Assembly (NCBI GenBank): GCA_942492855.1
Contig: OW818647.1
Coordinates: forward strand, 496,001-560,000
DNA: 64,000 bases
Direction of reading: 5' to 3'
From: G963677485 sp942492855
Lineage (GTDB): Bacteria; Armatimonadota; HRBIN16
Position 1 is the stretch's first letter; every line of letters starts with the position of its first letter. The translations under genes and the position numbers were made by a program. The notes under the pieces were generated by a model, which did no database searches, was not told the origin of the DNA, and saw only the letters and a list, made by a program, of their open reading frames with translations. This document shows, piece after piece, positions 35,190 through 42,826 of the stretch.

Positions 35190-36860
35190 CTACTTGCCTT
35201 TGACCGTAACCGTAGTGGGTTCTGACTCTTCACCATCCGCATTCACAGAAGCGACGTTAATGGTGTATATGGTATTCGATCCTTGAATCAGGGTTGTCAA
35301 GCTGATATTGCTTGAGGTAAATACGCCCTTGGAATCCGCGGTCACTATCTGGTCTGTCAACGTACCATTGGTACCAAACAGGCCAAAAACCTTAGTGGAG
35401 TATTCCACTACTATACGCACCGATGCATTTGGTGAGACCTTACCGATAACCACCAATGGCGTGGTGACCGAGTTACCCTCTTTTGGTGATGTCACCACTG
35501 GAATACTGCTGGTCGTGAGTGCAGGGGCATTGATGGTTCCTTCGGCTTGCACAGTGTATACCTGTCCAGACGCCACTTTATGTGTCCCTGAGATATTCGC
35601 TCCATTGATATCCTGGTTAGTGCGGATGGTGTACTCGCCCTCGTATACCCCAGCGGATGTTTCGGGCATCGACTTAGTGACGATGACTTTACCTGCACGT
35701 GATGTGATGACCATGTTCACGATGCCTTTTGGTTTACCCTTCATTGTGGCGGAAATGACGTCACCAGGCTGCATACCGGTGATATCAGAGTGGGTAAAGG
35801 ATGTGATGACACTTCCGGCTCCTTGCACATTGAACGACCAGGTTTGGCTTGTGGCGTTGCCAGCCTGATCATATACAGTCACCTTGGCCTTGTTGATACC
35901 GGCCTTGAGCGCTGTCTGGGGACGAAAACTGGCAAAGTAGCGTGTGATGCTGGCCGCATCGGTCACATCCGCATCATTAACAGTCATCACCACCCTGTTG
36001 GTGTCGACACCGCTTCCGCTATCTTCAGTAACCACAGATATGGTTGGTCGTGTTTCGGCCACGATGCTGTTAGGGTCAGGGGTGCTGTTCAGAATCTTAG
36101 GTGACAGTGTATCGATCGATATAGGGTTACCCGCTTGTATCAGCCTTTGCACGGAGCCGATGCGAAGCAGCCCTATGACCTTGCCGCCAGTCACTACCAG
36201 GCTTTTACCCGAAGGTATTACCCAACTGCTTTCGTACCGTCCACTTGAGACTTCCTTCATCGTCACTTTGTCGACGATGCCAGGAATCCCAAATGCAGCG
36301 GCCCCTCCGGCGGCGCCATTCATGACGACTTTGAGGGTAGAACCAGCCTTCAGCCAATCCGATCCATCATGGCTGAACGAGCTGATTTCGCTAAAGCCAT
36401 CTTGTTGGTTGGTTGATCCATTGTCGGTGGTTGATCCGCCATCTGAACCGGTCGCTATCGTGACAGTCCGGGTGGCATTATTCCAGGCGACATCAGCTCC
36501 CAGGGTTTCTCCCACAAATCGCAACGGCACCATGGTGCTCCCCCCAATGATCTGAGCGGGCACATCAAGCGCCACCGATCGACCATTCACGGTAGCATTT
36601 CGGGAGCCGATGGGTAACTGCACGTCTACACTGCTTTTTTGAGCGAATACGGTGCGAGTGGCGGCATCCCAGCCGACAAATGCGCCCATCTTCTCCAGCA
36701 CACCACGCAGCGGTACCATCACACGTCCCTGCACAGCCATCGGCTGAGTGCCCACAAAACGAACTGGGTTGCCGTCGATGGTCACGTTAATCGACTGAGA
36801 CATTACTGATGCGGCGGCCAGTAGTAATAGGCCAGATATTCCGAGTTTTAATGGTTTCAT
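35190..36860 (-). CDS. Secreted stalk-domain (copper amine oxidase N-like) protein with Ig-like repeats
   Basis: A 556-aa exported protein. Signal peptide (1-21), then the Cu-amine-oxidase-N 'stalk' domain (23-137) with its two halves PMAVQGRVMVPLRGVLEKMGA and MVPLRFVGETLGADVAWNN. A Ser/Asp/Asn-rich linker (138-155) follows, then several beta-sandwich Ig-like modules, including a typical PNSIVAETRPTISVVTEDSGSGVD repeat, to the end. The stalk domain binds no copper by itself; it is common in wall-linked proteins of Firmicutes and Armatimonadota. Probably a surface adhesin or wall protein. It shares the stalk domain with the next upstream gene. Confidence 0.85.
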   Translation of the reverse strand: MKPLKLGISGLLLLAAASVMSQSINVTIDGNPVRFVGTQPMAVQGRVMVPLRGVLEKMGAFVGWDAATRTVFAQKSSVDVQLPIGSRNATVNGRSVALDVPAQIIGGSTMVPLRFVGETLGADVAWNNATRTVTIATGSDGGSTTDNGSTNQQDGFSEISSFSHDGSDWLKAGSTLKVVMNGAAGGAAAFGIPGIVDKVTMKEVSSGRYESSWVIPSGKSLVVTGGKVIGLLRIGSVQRLIQAGNPISIDTLSPKILNSTPDPNSIVAETRPTISVVTEDSGSGVDTNRVVMTVNDADVTDAASITRYFASFRPQTALKAGINKAKVTVYDQAGNATSQTWSFNVQGAGSVITSFTHSDITGMQPGDVISATMKGKPKGIVNMVITSRAGKVIVTKSMPETSAGVYEGEYTIRTNQDINGANISGTHKVASGQVYTVQAEGTINAPALTTSSIPVVTSPKEGNSVTTPLVVIGKVSPNASVRIVVEYSTKVFGLFGTNGTLTDQIVTADSKGVFTSSNISLTTLIQGSNTIYTINVASVNADGEESEPTTVTVKGK

Positions 36861-36949
36861 TTTTTGAATCTCCAGGAGTTGATTATTCAGGGAGCAGAGC
36901 TGGTTATCTGCCCCCTGTGATCTTCTTAGGATCGTTCGGTCAGGGGTGG

Positions 36950-37987
36950 TTATTCTAGGCGCAGGATGCCTGTATCATTGTTCCAGTAAGCAGTTTTCTG
37001 TGTGATCAGCTCGATGTATCCTGCTGGCACGTAGACGGTGCCATTTACCATTCTGGACGCGGTGTCAAACTTGGTTGCCACACCATCCACATACACCAGG
37101 CTTGTGCCTACGGCTGTATGCATAGACTGGTCCGTATTAGGCCGGTTCAACGATAAAGTCCTGCTGGCGGCGTTATAGTTAAAGGGTGTGTCGATTGAGT
37201 CCATCACAGACCGGAATGGAACCATCAAGTGATTGCCGCTCATGATGGGCTTCAATGAATTGAAACTCACTTGCCAGCTATCGGTAGCACCTGATGTGCT
37301 TGTGGTGGTTGTGGTGGTTGTAGTCGTCTGTGTATCTGAATCATCACTATCGGAGGCATCAGATGTCGTGAGTTCGGGAATGGACACGTCTTGTGTGAGA
37401 AGTATTCCGAACGGTGTTCCTGTCTTCACAACCACGTCTTTACCTACAGCGGCCTTGTTTTGTGTCGTGCTGTAGATGTAACCTGCTGCGGCTCCAATTA
37501 AGGTTCCGATCAGCGGTTTTTTCCAGCCAAGTTGCCCCGCAAGCAGCCCTGCTCCTGCACCGATGGCAATGAACTTTCCAGGGTTGTTCTTCGCATTGGA
37601 AGTGCCGATCAGCCTGCCTGTGTCAGGATCAGTCTTGACATTGCTCTTGTCCATAGAAGTGAGTTGGCCCTTGATCGGTATCGATGATCCGTCAGGTAGG
37701 TGTACTAACGTAAAGCGTGCATCAATCAGCCCGGCTTTACTGCCCGTGGCTTTGGTAACGGATTTGATCTTGCCGGTAAAGTTGGAGTACTCTGGAAATC
37801 CTGCTCCGTTGACGCCTTCATGGTAGGCATAAAAGATATCGCCAGCCTTGTTAGTGGCTGAGCTGAGCTGGGTGTCCAAGGTAACGGGGATGACCGTTCC
37901 TTTTGGGATGACGATCGGTGAGGCGTATACAGCGGCCGTCAAGGTCATCACTGCGACGATCTGGATACTTTTCGTGAAAACATTCAT
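36950..37987 (-). CDS. Secreted glycine-zipper protein with C-terminal stalk domain
   Basis: A 345-aa exported protein. Signal peptide (1-22); a beta domain (23-130) around IPKGTVIPVTLDTQLSSATN, similar to pilus/conjugation-type TrbI-like or DUF folds; a glycine-zipper segment (138-172: AIGAGAGLLAGQLGWKKPLIG, then TLIGAAAGYIYS) that may insert into a membrane; an Asp/Ser/Thr linker with about nine consecutive Thr; and a half-stalk domain (MVPFRSVMDSIDTP, YVPAGYIELITQ) at the C-terminus. Weak Shine-Dalgarno. It is the first gene of the four-gene envelope cluster reading leftwards. Confidence 0.75.
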   Translation of the reverse strand: MNVFTKSIQIVAVMTLTAAVYASPIVIPKGTVIPVTLDTQLSSATNKAGDIFYAYHEGVNGAGFPEYSNFTGKIKSVTKATGSKAGLIDARFTLVHLPDGSSIPIKGQLTSMDKSNVKTDPDTGRLIGTSNAKNNPGKFIAIGAGAGLLAGQLGWKKPLIGTLIGAAAGYIYSTTQNKAAVGKDVVVKTGTPFGILLTQDVSIPELTTSDASDSDDSDTQTTTTTTTTTSTSGATDSWQVSFNSLKPIMSGNHLMVPFRSVMDSIDTPFNYNAASRTLSLNRPNTDQSMHTAVGTSLVYVDGVATKFDTASRMVNGTVYVPAGYIELITQKTAYWNNDTGILRLE

Positions 37988-38527
37988 TGCTTCACTCTTT
38001 CTTACTGATTGTCTATGTCCGTAACCAGCATGATACTGGCTGTGCTTATCGCCCGACGGCTGTCGGTGGGTCGTATGGTTGCCGTTCCAAGTTATTTTCG
38101 CTTGTGTCCTAGTATACCTTTAATTTCCTTAATTAAACGTCTTATTTCGTAATATATGCTATAAAGTAAGAGTAAATATACTAGTTTTTGGTGATAATCA
38201 AGCATAATGACGGGGGTATATCATGGATGGCCACGGGGAGGGAAGGAGTATCGGGGAACAGAAGAACCTCTCCTGAGTTCAAGCAAGGTCGACTGGACAC
38301 TGACAAGTTGGAGCGCGGGGTTTTATCGTTTTATAACGATGTATGCCTGCCCTACCACGCGCTCAAGCATGTGGCTATTGGCCGGCCAAGCCTGCTGAAG
38401 CAGGCTGCAGGGCTTCGCCCTGTTTGTGAAGCTGGCGCATGCGAGCCGTTATAACGATGTAACCACCGGCATCCGGAACTGCTGGTACGGCACGAAGTGC
38501 CGCAGTCCGTTTCAACGGACTTGCTGA

Positions 38528-38613
38528 TCAATAGCCGAGACATTGATGTCGCGGCATCGGAGATCAACGGGCTCTGCATATTTGCGTGTAATAGACTGAC
38601 ATTTATGTCGCGG
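38528..38613. repeat. Right-end fragments of the 137-bp element
   Basis: One 27-bp right end with a single mismatch (38528-38554) is preceded by the interior hairpin agtccgtttcaacggact, and a second shorter fragment gacatttatgtcgcgg lies at 38598-38613. The rest of the 738-bp gap 37988-38725 holds hairpins (ctgctgaagcag; cagggcttcgccctg) and two copies of tataacgatgta (about 38333 and 38449), with no believable gene. Confidence 0.7.
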
Positions 38614-38673
38614 CATTGGCTGCCCATCAACCTGCTCCACATCCGCAAGCCCGCCCGCATGACCCCCCAGAAT

Positions 38674-38703
38674 CCCAAGAGCCCGCGGATGCGGGCTCTT
38701 GGG
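38674..38703 (-). terminator. 13-bp hairpin after transaldolase gene
   Basis: Perfect stem cccaagagcccgc / gcgggctcttggg with a GGAT loop, 22 nt beyond the transaldolase stop. T tract weak on either strand. Confidence 0.65.
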
Positions 38704-38725
38704 CGATTAATCGAAGCAGAAAGGA

Positions 38726-39961
38726 CTAGCTGATGAGCCCCTCGATGCGGGCATCGAGCGCGCCTTGATCGGTGGCGAAGCTCTCCAGGGCAGCGTTCGT
38801 CAGCAGGTCATCCAATGCCACATCCTCCGACCAGTGGGCCAGAACTGGGATTTTGCCATCCTTGCTGATGGTTTCCCGCTGTTCCTGGGTGAACTGGGTG
38901 AACAGGTCCAAGCCATACTGCTCAGCAAGCGCAACAAGCTGCTCGCCTGAGGTGATGGAATCTCCGAGTGCAACCGCTTTGTCCGCAAACTCCATGAATT
39001 TGGGGCAGAGCTGCCACAGGTAGCTCACGCGAACGTCCTCCACGTTGACCATCAACTCAGTTGACTCGCGCCGAGTGACTTCGCTGCATGGGGTGGACGA
39101 TTCGAGGAACTGCTTCGCTGCGGAGGGCGGGATGGTATGCACATCCACACCGGCCAGCAGGGCGACCTGGTCGCCATTGCGCATTGAGGCCGCGATCAAC
39201 TGTGTGGGTGACTTGCCAGCAGCACGCAGTCGCCTCAGAGCCTCTACTGTGGCCAGGGTGACCTTCTCGCCGACGTTGGCAGCCTCACCGATCTTGTTAT
39301 CAGCCACCAGCACGCCGATGCGGCCAAGGAACACATTCACGTAAGCGGGCTTGCTGAACAGGGCCGCCAGCACGTTCTGGCGCACACTGAAGCCCAGAGT
39401 GTAGTTAATGGGCACTCCAGCGGCGGCCAGCTTGCGGGCGACGATGTAGCCAGCCGGCGTGATGGGCACTTTGATGATGAAGAACTCGGGGTTGATGGCG
39501 AAATACCTCAGACCGAAGTTCACCGAGGCCTCGATGTCGTTGGCATACGCAGGGTGCAGCTCCACACTGACTTTCACGCCAAACTGCTGCACCAGACTCA
39601 AAGCTAGCTTCGCATTGGCCAGGAAGCCAATTTCCACAATCAAGTCGCGGCCAGAGATGTCAGGGCGCGCGGCCTTGAGTTTGGACGCGGCTGTTTTGAT
39701 GAATTCATCAAATTTACCTGTTTGAATAACTTGGTTAACGAGTGTGTTGTTGGTGGTCAGGGCGCCAAGTTCCGGGGCCCATGCTTTTTCGGCGGCGGTG
39801 GCATCACCTGTGTCAATCCAGGGGGTGGTACCAAGCTCCTGCAGACGGGCGTATTTGGGTTGCGATGGGGCGTCGAACTTGCCAGGCCCGGTGTAGCCAT
39901 CGAGTGCCAGCTCTTGAACTATCTTAGCCAGGGTTTCATCATAATGGATATCTTTACTCAT
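38726..39961 (-). CDS. Transaldolase-family protein
   Basis: A 411-aa class I aldolase of the transaldolase family, longer than classic TalB (about 316 aa) or MipB/TalC (about 215 aa). LTTNNTLVNQVIQTG matches the substrate-binding loop, FFIIKVPITPAG carries the Schiff-base Lys164, and GVPINYTLGFSVRQ is the following strand. It would shuttle dihydroxyacetone units in the pentose phosphate pathway, but the extra length suggests a specialised substrate. ATG at 39961 was chosen for GGAGG 7 nt upstream. Stand-alone gene followed by a strong hairpin. Confidence 0.88.
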   Translation of the reverse strand: MSKDIHYDETLAKIVQELALDGYTGPGKFDAPSQPKYARLQELGTTPWIDTGDATAAEKAWAPELGALTTNNTLVNQVIQTGKFDEFIKTAASKLKAARPDISGRDLIVEIGFLANAKLALSLVQQFGVKVSVELHPAYANDIEASVNFGLRYFAINPEFFIIKVPITPAGYIVARKLAAAGVPINYTLGFSVRQNVLAALFSKPAYVNVFLGRIGVLVADNKIGEAANVGEKVTLATVEALRRLRAAGKSPTQLIAASMRNGDQVALLAGVDVHTIPPSAAKQFLESSTPCSEVTRRESTELMVNVEDVRVSYLWQLCPKFMEFADKAVALGDSITSGEQLVALAEQYGLDLFTQFTQEQRETISKDGKIPVLAHWSEDVALDDLLTNAALESFATDQGALDARIEGLIS

Positions 39962-40054
39962 GGTTTGTCCTCCGATAGGTATCACGCCGGCACCTGACAG
40001 TCAGAAGCCAACGTGTATGTGAAATGGTGTGTCACAAAGGGCACATGTGACAAC

Positions 40055-40088
40055 GCACGCGGGGCGAATTTCCACTTACCCCGCGTGC
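40055..40088 (-). terminator. 10-bp hairpin after the exonuclease gene
   Basis: gcacgcgggg (40055-40064) pairs with ccccgcgtgc (40079-40088), 14-nt loop, 17 nt after the stop codon. A second weaker hairpin tgtcac / gtgaca lies next to it. Confidence 0.5.
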
Positions 40089-40105
40089 CGTTATATGATA
40101 GACCC

Positions 40106-41293
40106 CTAATAGTTAGAGGGTTTTGGCCTTTCGCACCGGTAACAGACGTTGCGTCGGGCGAAATTCGACTCGCCACAGCCAGAGCATGTCCAGTCACCGG
40201 GATTATCATTCCCAGAACCGCCAGAACGGCGGGCAAAGCCGCCCTGACCGCCGCCAGCCGAGGCCGGCTTACGCGCCCCACACCGGAAACAGCTTGTGCG
40301 GCGTGCGAAGTTGGATGCGTTGCAATCTGGGCAGTTCCAGTCGCCGTCTCGCTGCTCAGTGCGACCTCCACCGCCTCCACCACTGTACGGTGCATCACCG
40401 CCACCCGGTTTAGGCGTGTTACATTCCATACATACGGATCGCCTGGCGAAGTTCAATTTGTTACAGCTCGGGCAAAGCCAGTCGCCCGGTTTCATCTGCG
40501 GTTCAGGCATTATACTCTCCACGGTAGATTTCATTGTTTCGTTCGTTCGCGGGCGCTTACAGTTGAAGCACGCGGTACGGTGTGAATAGTTAGTAGTGTT
40601 GCATTGCGGACACAGCCAGTCGCCTGGTTCCATCTTAACCCAAGTGGCGTTACACATGCGGCATTCAATGGCACTCAGTGCCACTTCGGCACCGCAACGT
40701 GGGCATCGGCCATTGGAATTAGCAGATATCGGCGCCTGCATCTTCAGCATGTGCAGCACAATCTGAGCCAGCGACCGTGCATCATCGATCCCGCAATCGG
40801 GGGTTCCGCTGTGCTCCAGACCACAATGCTCAAGCATGTGGCTAAGGTCAAGGCGGTCGCTGTTGATCTGGCGATAAAAGTCCTTAAATGCCACTTTCAT
40901 GTTGCACCAGCGAGCGGCCCAGTCCGGCATCGGCTGCTGCATGGTCAGGCACTGCTGCCTGAGCAGGATGTCGATGTCGAAGTCGCCGCAAATCAGGGCA
41001 AGCCCCTCCTCATACCCTTTCTCAGTCAGCCATTTTTGCACATTGACCAAAATCTCTGAAAAAGAGGGGGCGGAGGCAACATCCTTCTGGGTGATGCCGG
41101 TAAGCTCCGTGCAGTAAGCGGTTAGCTGGGGATGAATAGATGGTTTGACAAAACTACGGTATTCATCAACAACCGTATCAGATTCAGTATCAACCACAAC
41201 AATGGGGAATTCGATTAACTCGGGCGGGTGAAGCGGCTGCGGGTCATCACAAGTCGTTTCAAAGTCCATTACCAATAGGTATTTTGGGTACAC
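40106..41293 (-). CDS. ERI1-like DEDDh exonuclease fused to four RanBP2-type zinc fingers
   Basis: A 395-aa fusion. Residues 5-185 are a 3'-5' exonuclease of the ERI1/KapD branch: motif I MDFETT (Asp10, Glu12), motif II CGDFDID (Asp104), motif III GTPDCGIDDAR. ERI1 has GRPHCGLDD here, so the general-base His is replaced by Asp166; Asp170/171 remain. A zinc ribbon (Cys197, 200, 211, 214) follows. Then come four RanBP2 fingers, W-x-C-x2-C-x10-C-x2-C, starting at Trp226, Trp272, Trp319 and Trp368, each with a conserved Asn before FARR, a pattern that binds single-stranded RNA in eukaryotic proteins. Gly-rich linkers separate them. GTG start with AGGAGG. Likely RNA-related; monocistronic. Confidence 0.88.
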   Translation of the reverse strand: MYPKYLLVMDFETTCDDPQPLHPPELIEFPIVVVDTESDTVVDEYRSFVKPSIHPQLTAYCTELTGITQKDVASAPSFSEILVNVQKWLTEKGYEEGLALICGDFDIDILLRQQCLTMQQPMPDWAARWCNMKVAFKDFYRQINSDRLDLSHMLEHCGLEHSGTPDCGIDDARSLAQIVLHMLKMQAPISANSNGRCPRCGAEVALSAIECRMCNATWVKMEPGDWLCPQCNTTNYSHRTACFNCKRPRTNETMKSTVESIMPEPQMKPGDWLCPSCNKLNFARRSVCMECNTPKPGGGDAPYSGGGGGGRTEQRDGDWNCPDCNASNFARRTSCFRCGARKPASAGGGQGGFARRSGGSGNDNPGDWTCSGCGESNFARRNVCYRCERPKPSNY

Positions 41294-41486
41294 CTGGTAT
41301 CCTCCTGGGGCGCGTGTCCAGCACCATTATATGCAACCTTCACGGTATACATGGTTTTTCATAAATGCAGTGAAATTCGTCCCCTGCTCTATTATTATGG
41401 ACTAATATTGATCTAAAGGTATAGAAAGCCACATTTTGAGCTGGGGAGGACGGATATCAGGCCGTCCAACCCCAGCATTACAGACC

Positions 41487-42491
41487 CTATGTCAGTCCAA
41501 GAATCGCATCAATCTTCTTAAGCTCTTGCTCGTTGAAGTCGAGTGATTTCAGGGTGGCGACGTTCTCGTCGAGTTGGTCAACACGGCTGACGCCGATCAA
41601 GCAACTGGTGACGGATGGCCGCGAAAGCAGCCAGGCCAGCGACATCTGTGCCAGGCTTTGATCGCGCGCGGCTGCGACTTCGGAAAGTGCTTTCGCCTTA
41701 TCTACCACGTCCTGGCTGATCTGCTCCTTCTTCAGGAAGCCTGTTGTCTTCGATGCTCTGCTGCCGGGTTCGATACCCTTCAGATACCGGCCGGTCAGCA
41801 ACCCCTGCGCCAGAGGACAGAAGGGGATGCATCCGATGCCCTCTTCCAGCAAGACGTCGCTCAGTCCCTGCTCCACCCAGCGGTTCATCATGTTGTAGAG
41901 CGGCTGGTGGATGATGCAGGGGGTGCCCAGGCGTTTGAGTATGGCTGAGGCCTTCGCGGTGGTCTCGGCGTCGTAACTGCTGATGCCCACATAGAGTGCC
42001 CGTCCGCTGCGCACGATGTAGTCCAGAGCGGTCATGGTCTCCTCAAGCGGCGTTTCGGGATCGGGGCGGTGGTGGTAGAAGATATCGACATACTCCAGCC
42101 CCATGCGCTTCAGGGACTGATCCAGGCTGGAGACCAGATATTTACGTGAACCCCAGTCACCATACGGCCCCGGCCACATGTAGTATCCGGCTTTCGTGGA
42201 GATCACCATCTCATCGCGGTACGGCCGAAGGTCATCTCGAAGCAGTTTGCCGAAGTTCTCCTCCGCGCTGCCACCCACAGGACCGTAGTTGTTGGCCAGG
42301 TCGAAGTGGGTAATACCCAAATCAAACGCGTGTAACCCCAGGTTGCGGATGTTATCATACTGGTCGACACTGCCGAAGTTGTGCCACCATCCCAGCGAGA
42401 GGGCTGGTAGTTTAAGGCCGCTCTTACCGCACCGGCGGTAGAGCATCGATTGGTAACGATCTGGCGAAGCAACGGTTGGACCGTATGGCAT
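41487..42491 (-). CDS. yghZ: YghZ-like aldo/keto reductase
   Basis: A 334-aa aldo/keto reductase closely resembling E. coli YghZ (L-glyceraldehyde 3-phosphate reductase), with LPALSLGWWHNFG, FDLANNYGP, GSAEENFGKLLR and SRKYLVSSLDQSLKRMGLEYVD in register. The catalytic tetrad is Asp64, Tyr69, Lys100 and His141 (HHRPD). NADPH-dependent, cytoplasmic; it may detoxify sugar aldehydes. ATG at 42491 is fixed by AGGAGG 8 nt upstream, although the open frame extends 83 codons further. Upstream 335 bp hold only small palindromes. Confidence 0.93.
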   Translation of the reverse strand: MPYGPTVASPDRYQSMLYRRCGKSGLKLPALSLGWWHNFGSVDQYDNIRNLGLHAFDLGITHFDLANNYGPVGGSAEENFGKLLRDDLRPYRDEMVISTKAGYYMWPGPYGDWGSRKYLVSSLDQSLKRMGLEYVDIFYHHRPDPETPLEETMTALDYIVRSGRALYVGISSYDAETTAKASAILKRLGTPCIIHQPLYNMMNRWVEQGLSDVLLEEGIGCIPFCPLAQGLLTGRYLKGIEPGSRASKTTGFLKKEQISQDVVDKAKALSEVAAARDQSLAQMSLAWLLSRPSVTSCLIGVSRVDQLDENVATLKSLDFNEQELKKIDAILGLT

Positions 42492-42639
42492 GGCTGAGTC
42501 CTCCTGACGGTTGTTAACTAGATCAATCATACCCGATATGCGGAGGCAGATGATACATTTCGGGAGTAGGAAGGAGACAGAATAGAAGGAGACAGGAGGG
42601 GCATTCATAGGAGCGATTCTCGCGATGGAGGGTGCCGCC

Positions 42640-42662
42640 GTAGGGGCGACCGGCGGTCGCCC
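42640..42662. repeat. gcgaccggcggtcgc palindrome, second copy
   Basis: Identical to the hairpin at 5964-5986, including the flanking gtagggg. It lies in the 335-bp gap 42492-42826. That gap also has imperfect aggagacag repeats (about 42575-42596) and otherwise nothing. Confidence 0.65.
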
Positions 42663-42811
42663 AGGGCGTGGAAACCACGCCCCATGTCGCCCATACCAAT
42701 CGTGATCCGTTCTATCCGTCCCTTCCGTCGCTATAACCAATCAAACACGGTACGCCGTGCCTGGTCAGCCCACCGTCTCGTCCGAAAACGGCACGAAAAC
42801 GCACAGCCCGT

Positions 42812-42817
42812 TATAAT
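42812..42817 (+). promoter_or_regulatory. TATAAT box 9 nt before the ABC-F start
   Basis: A consensus -10 hexamer ends 9 nt before the ATG, with no Shine-Dalgarno in between, so the mRNA may be leaderless or nearly so. No good -35 box is seen at the expected place (42789-42794). Confidence 0.4.
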
Positions 42818-42826
42818 GATAATGCT

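Noticed and set aside
38188..38454. 88-aa open reading frame
   Set aside because: It lies in repeat sequence and has no ribosome site or recognisable domain.
41440..41476. Terminator of the YghZ-like gene
   Set aside because: The hairpin (gctgggg...ccccagc, ggacgg/ccgtcc) is clear but has no T tract on either strand, so I keep it only as a possible structure.
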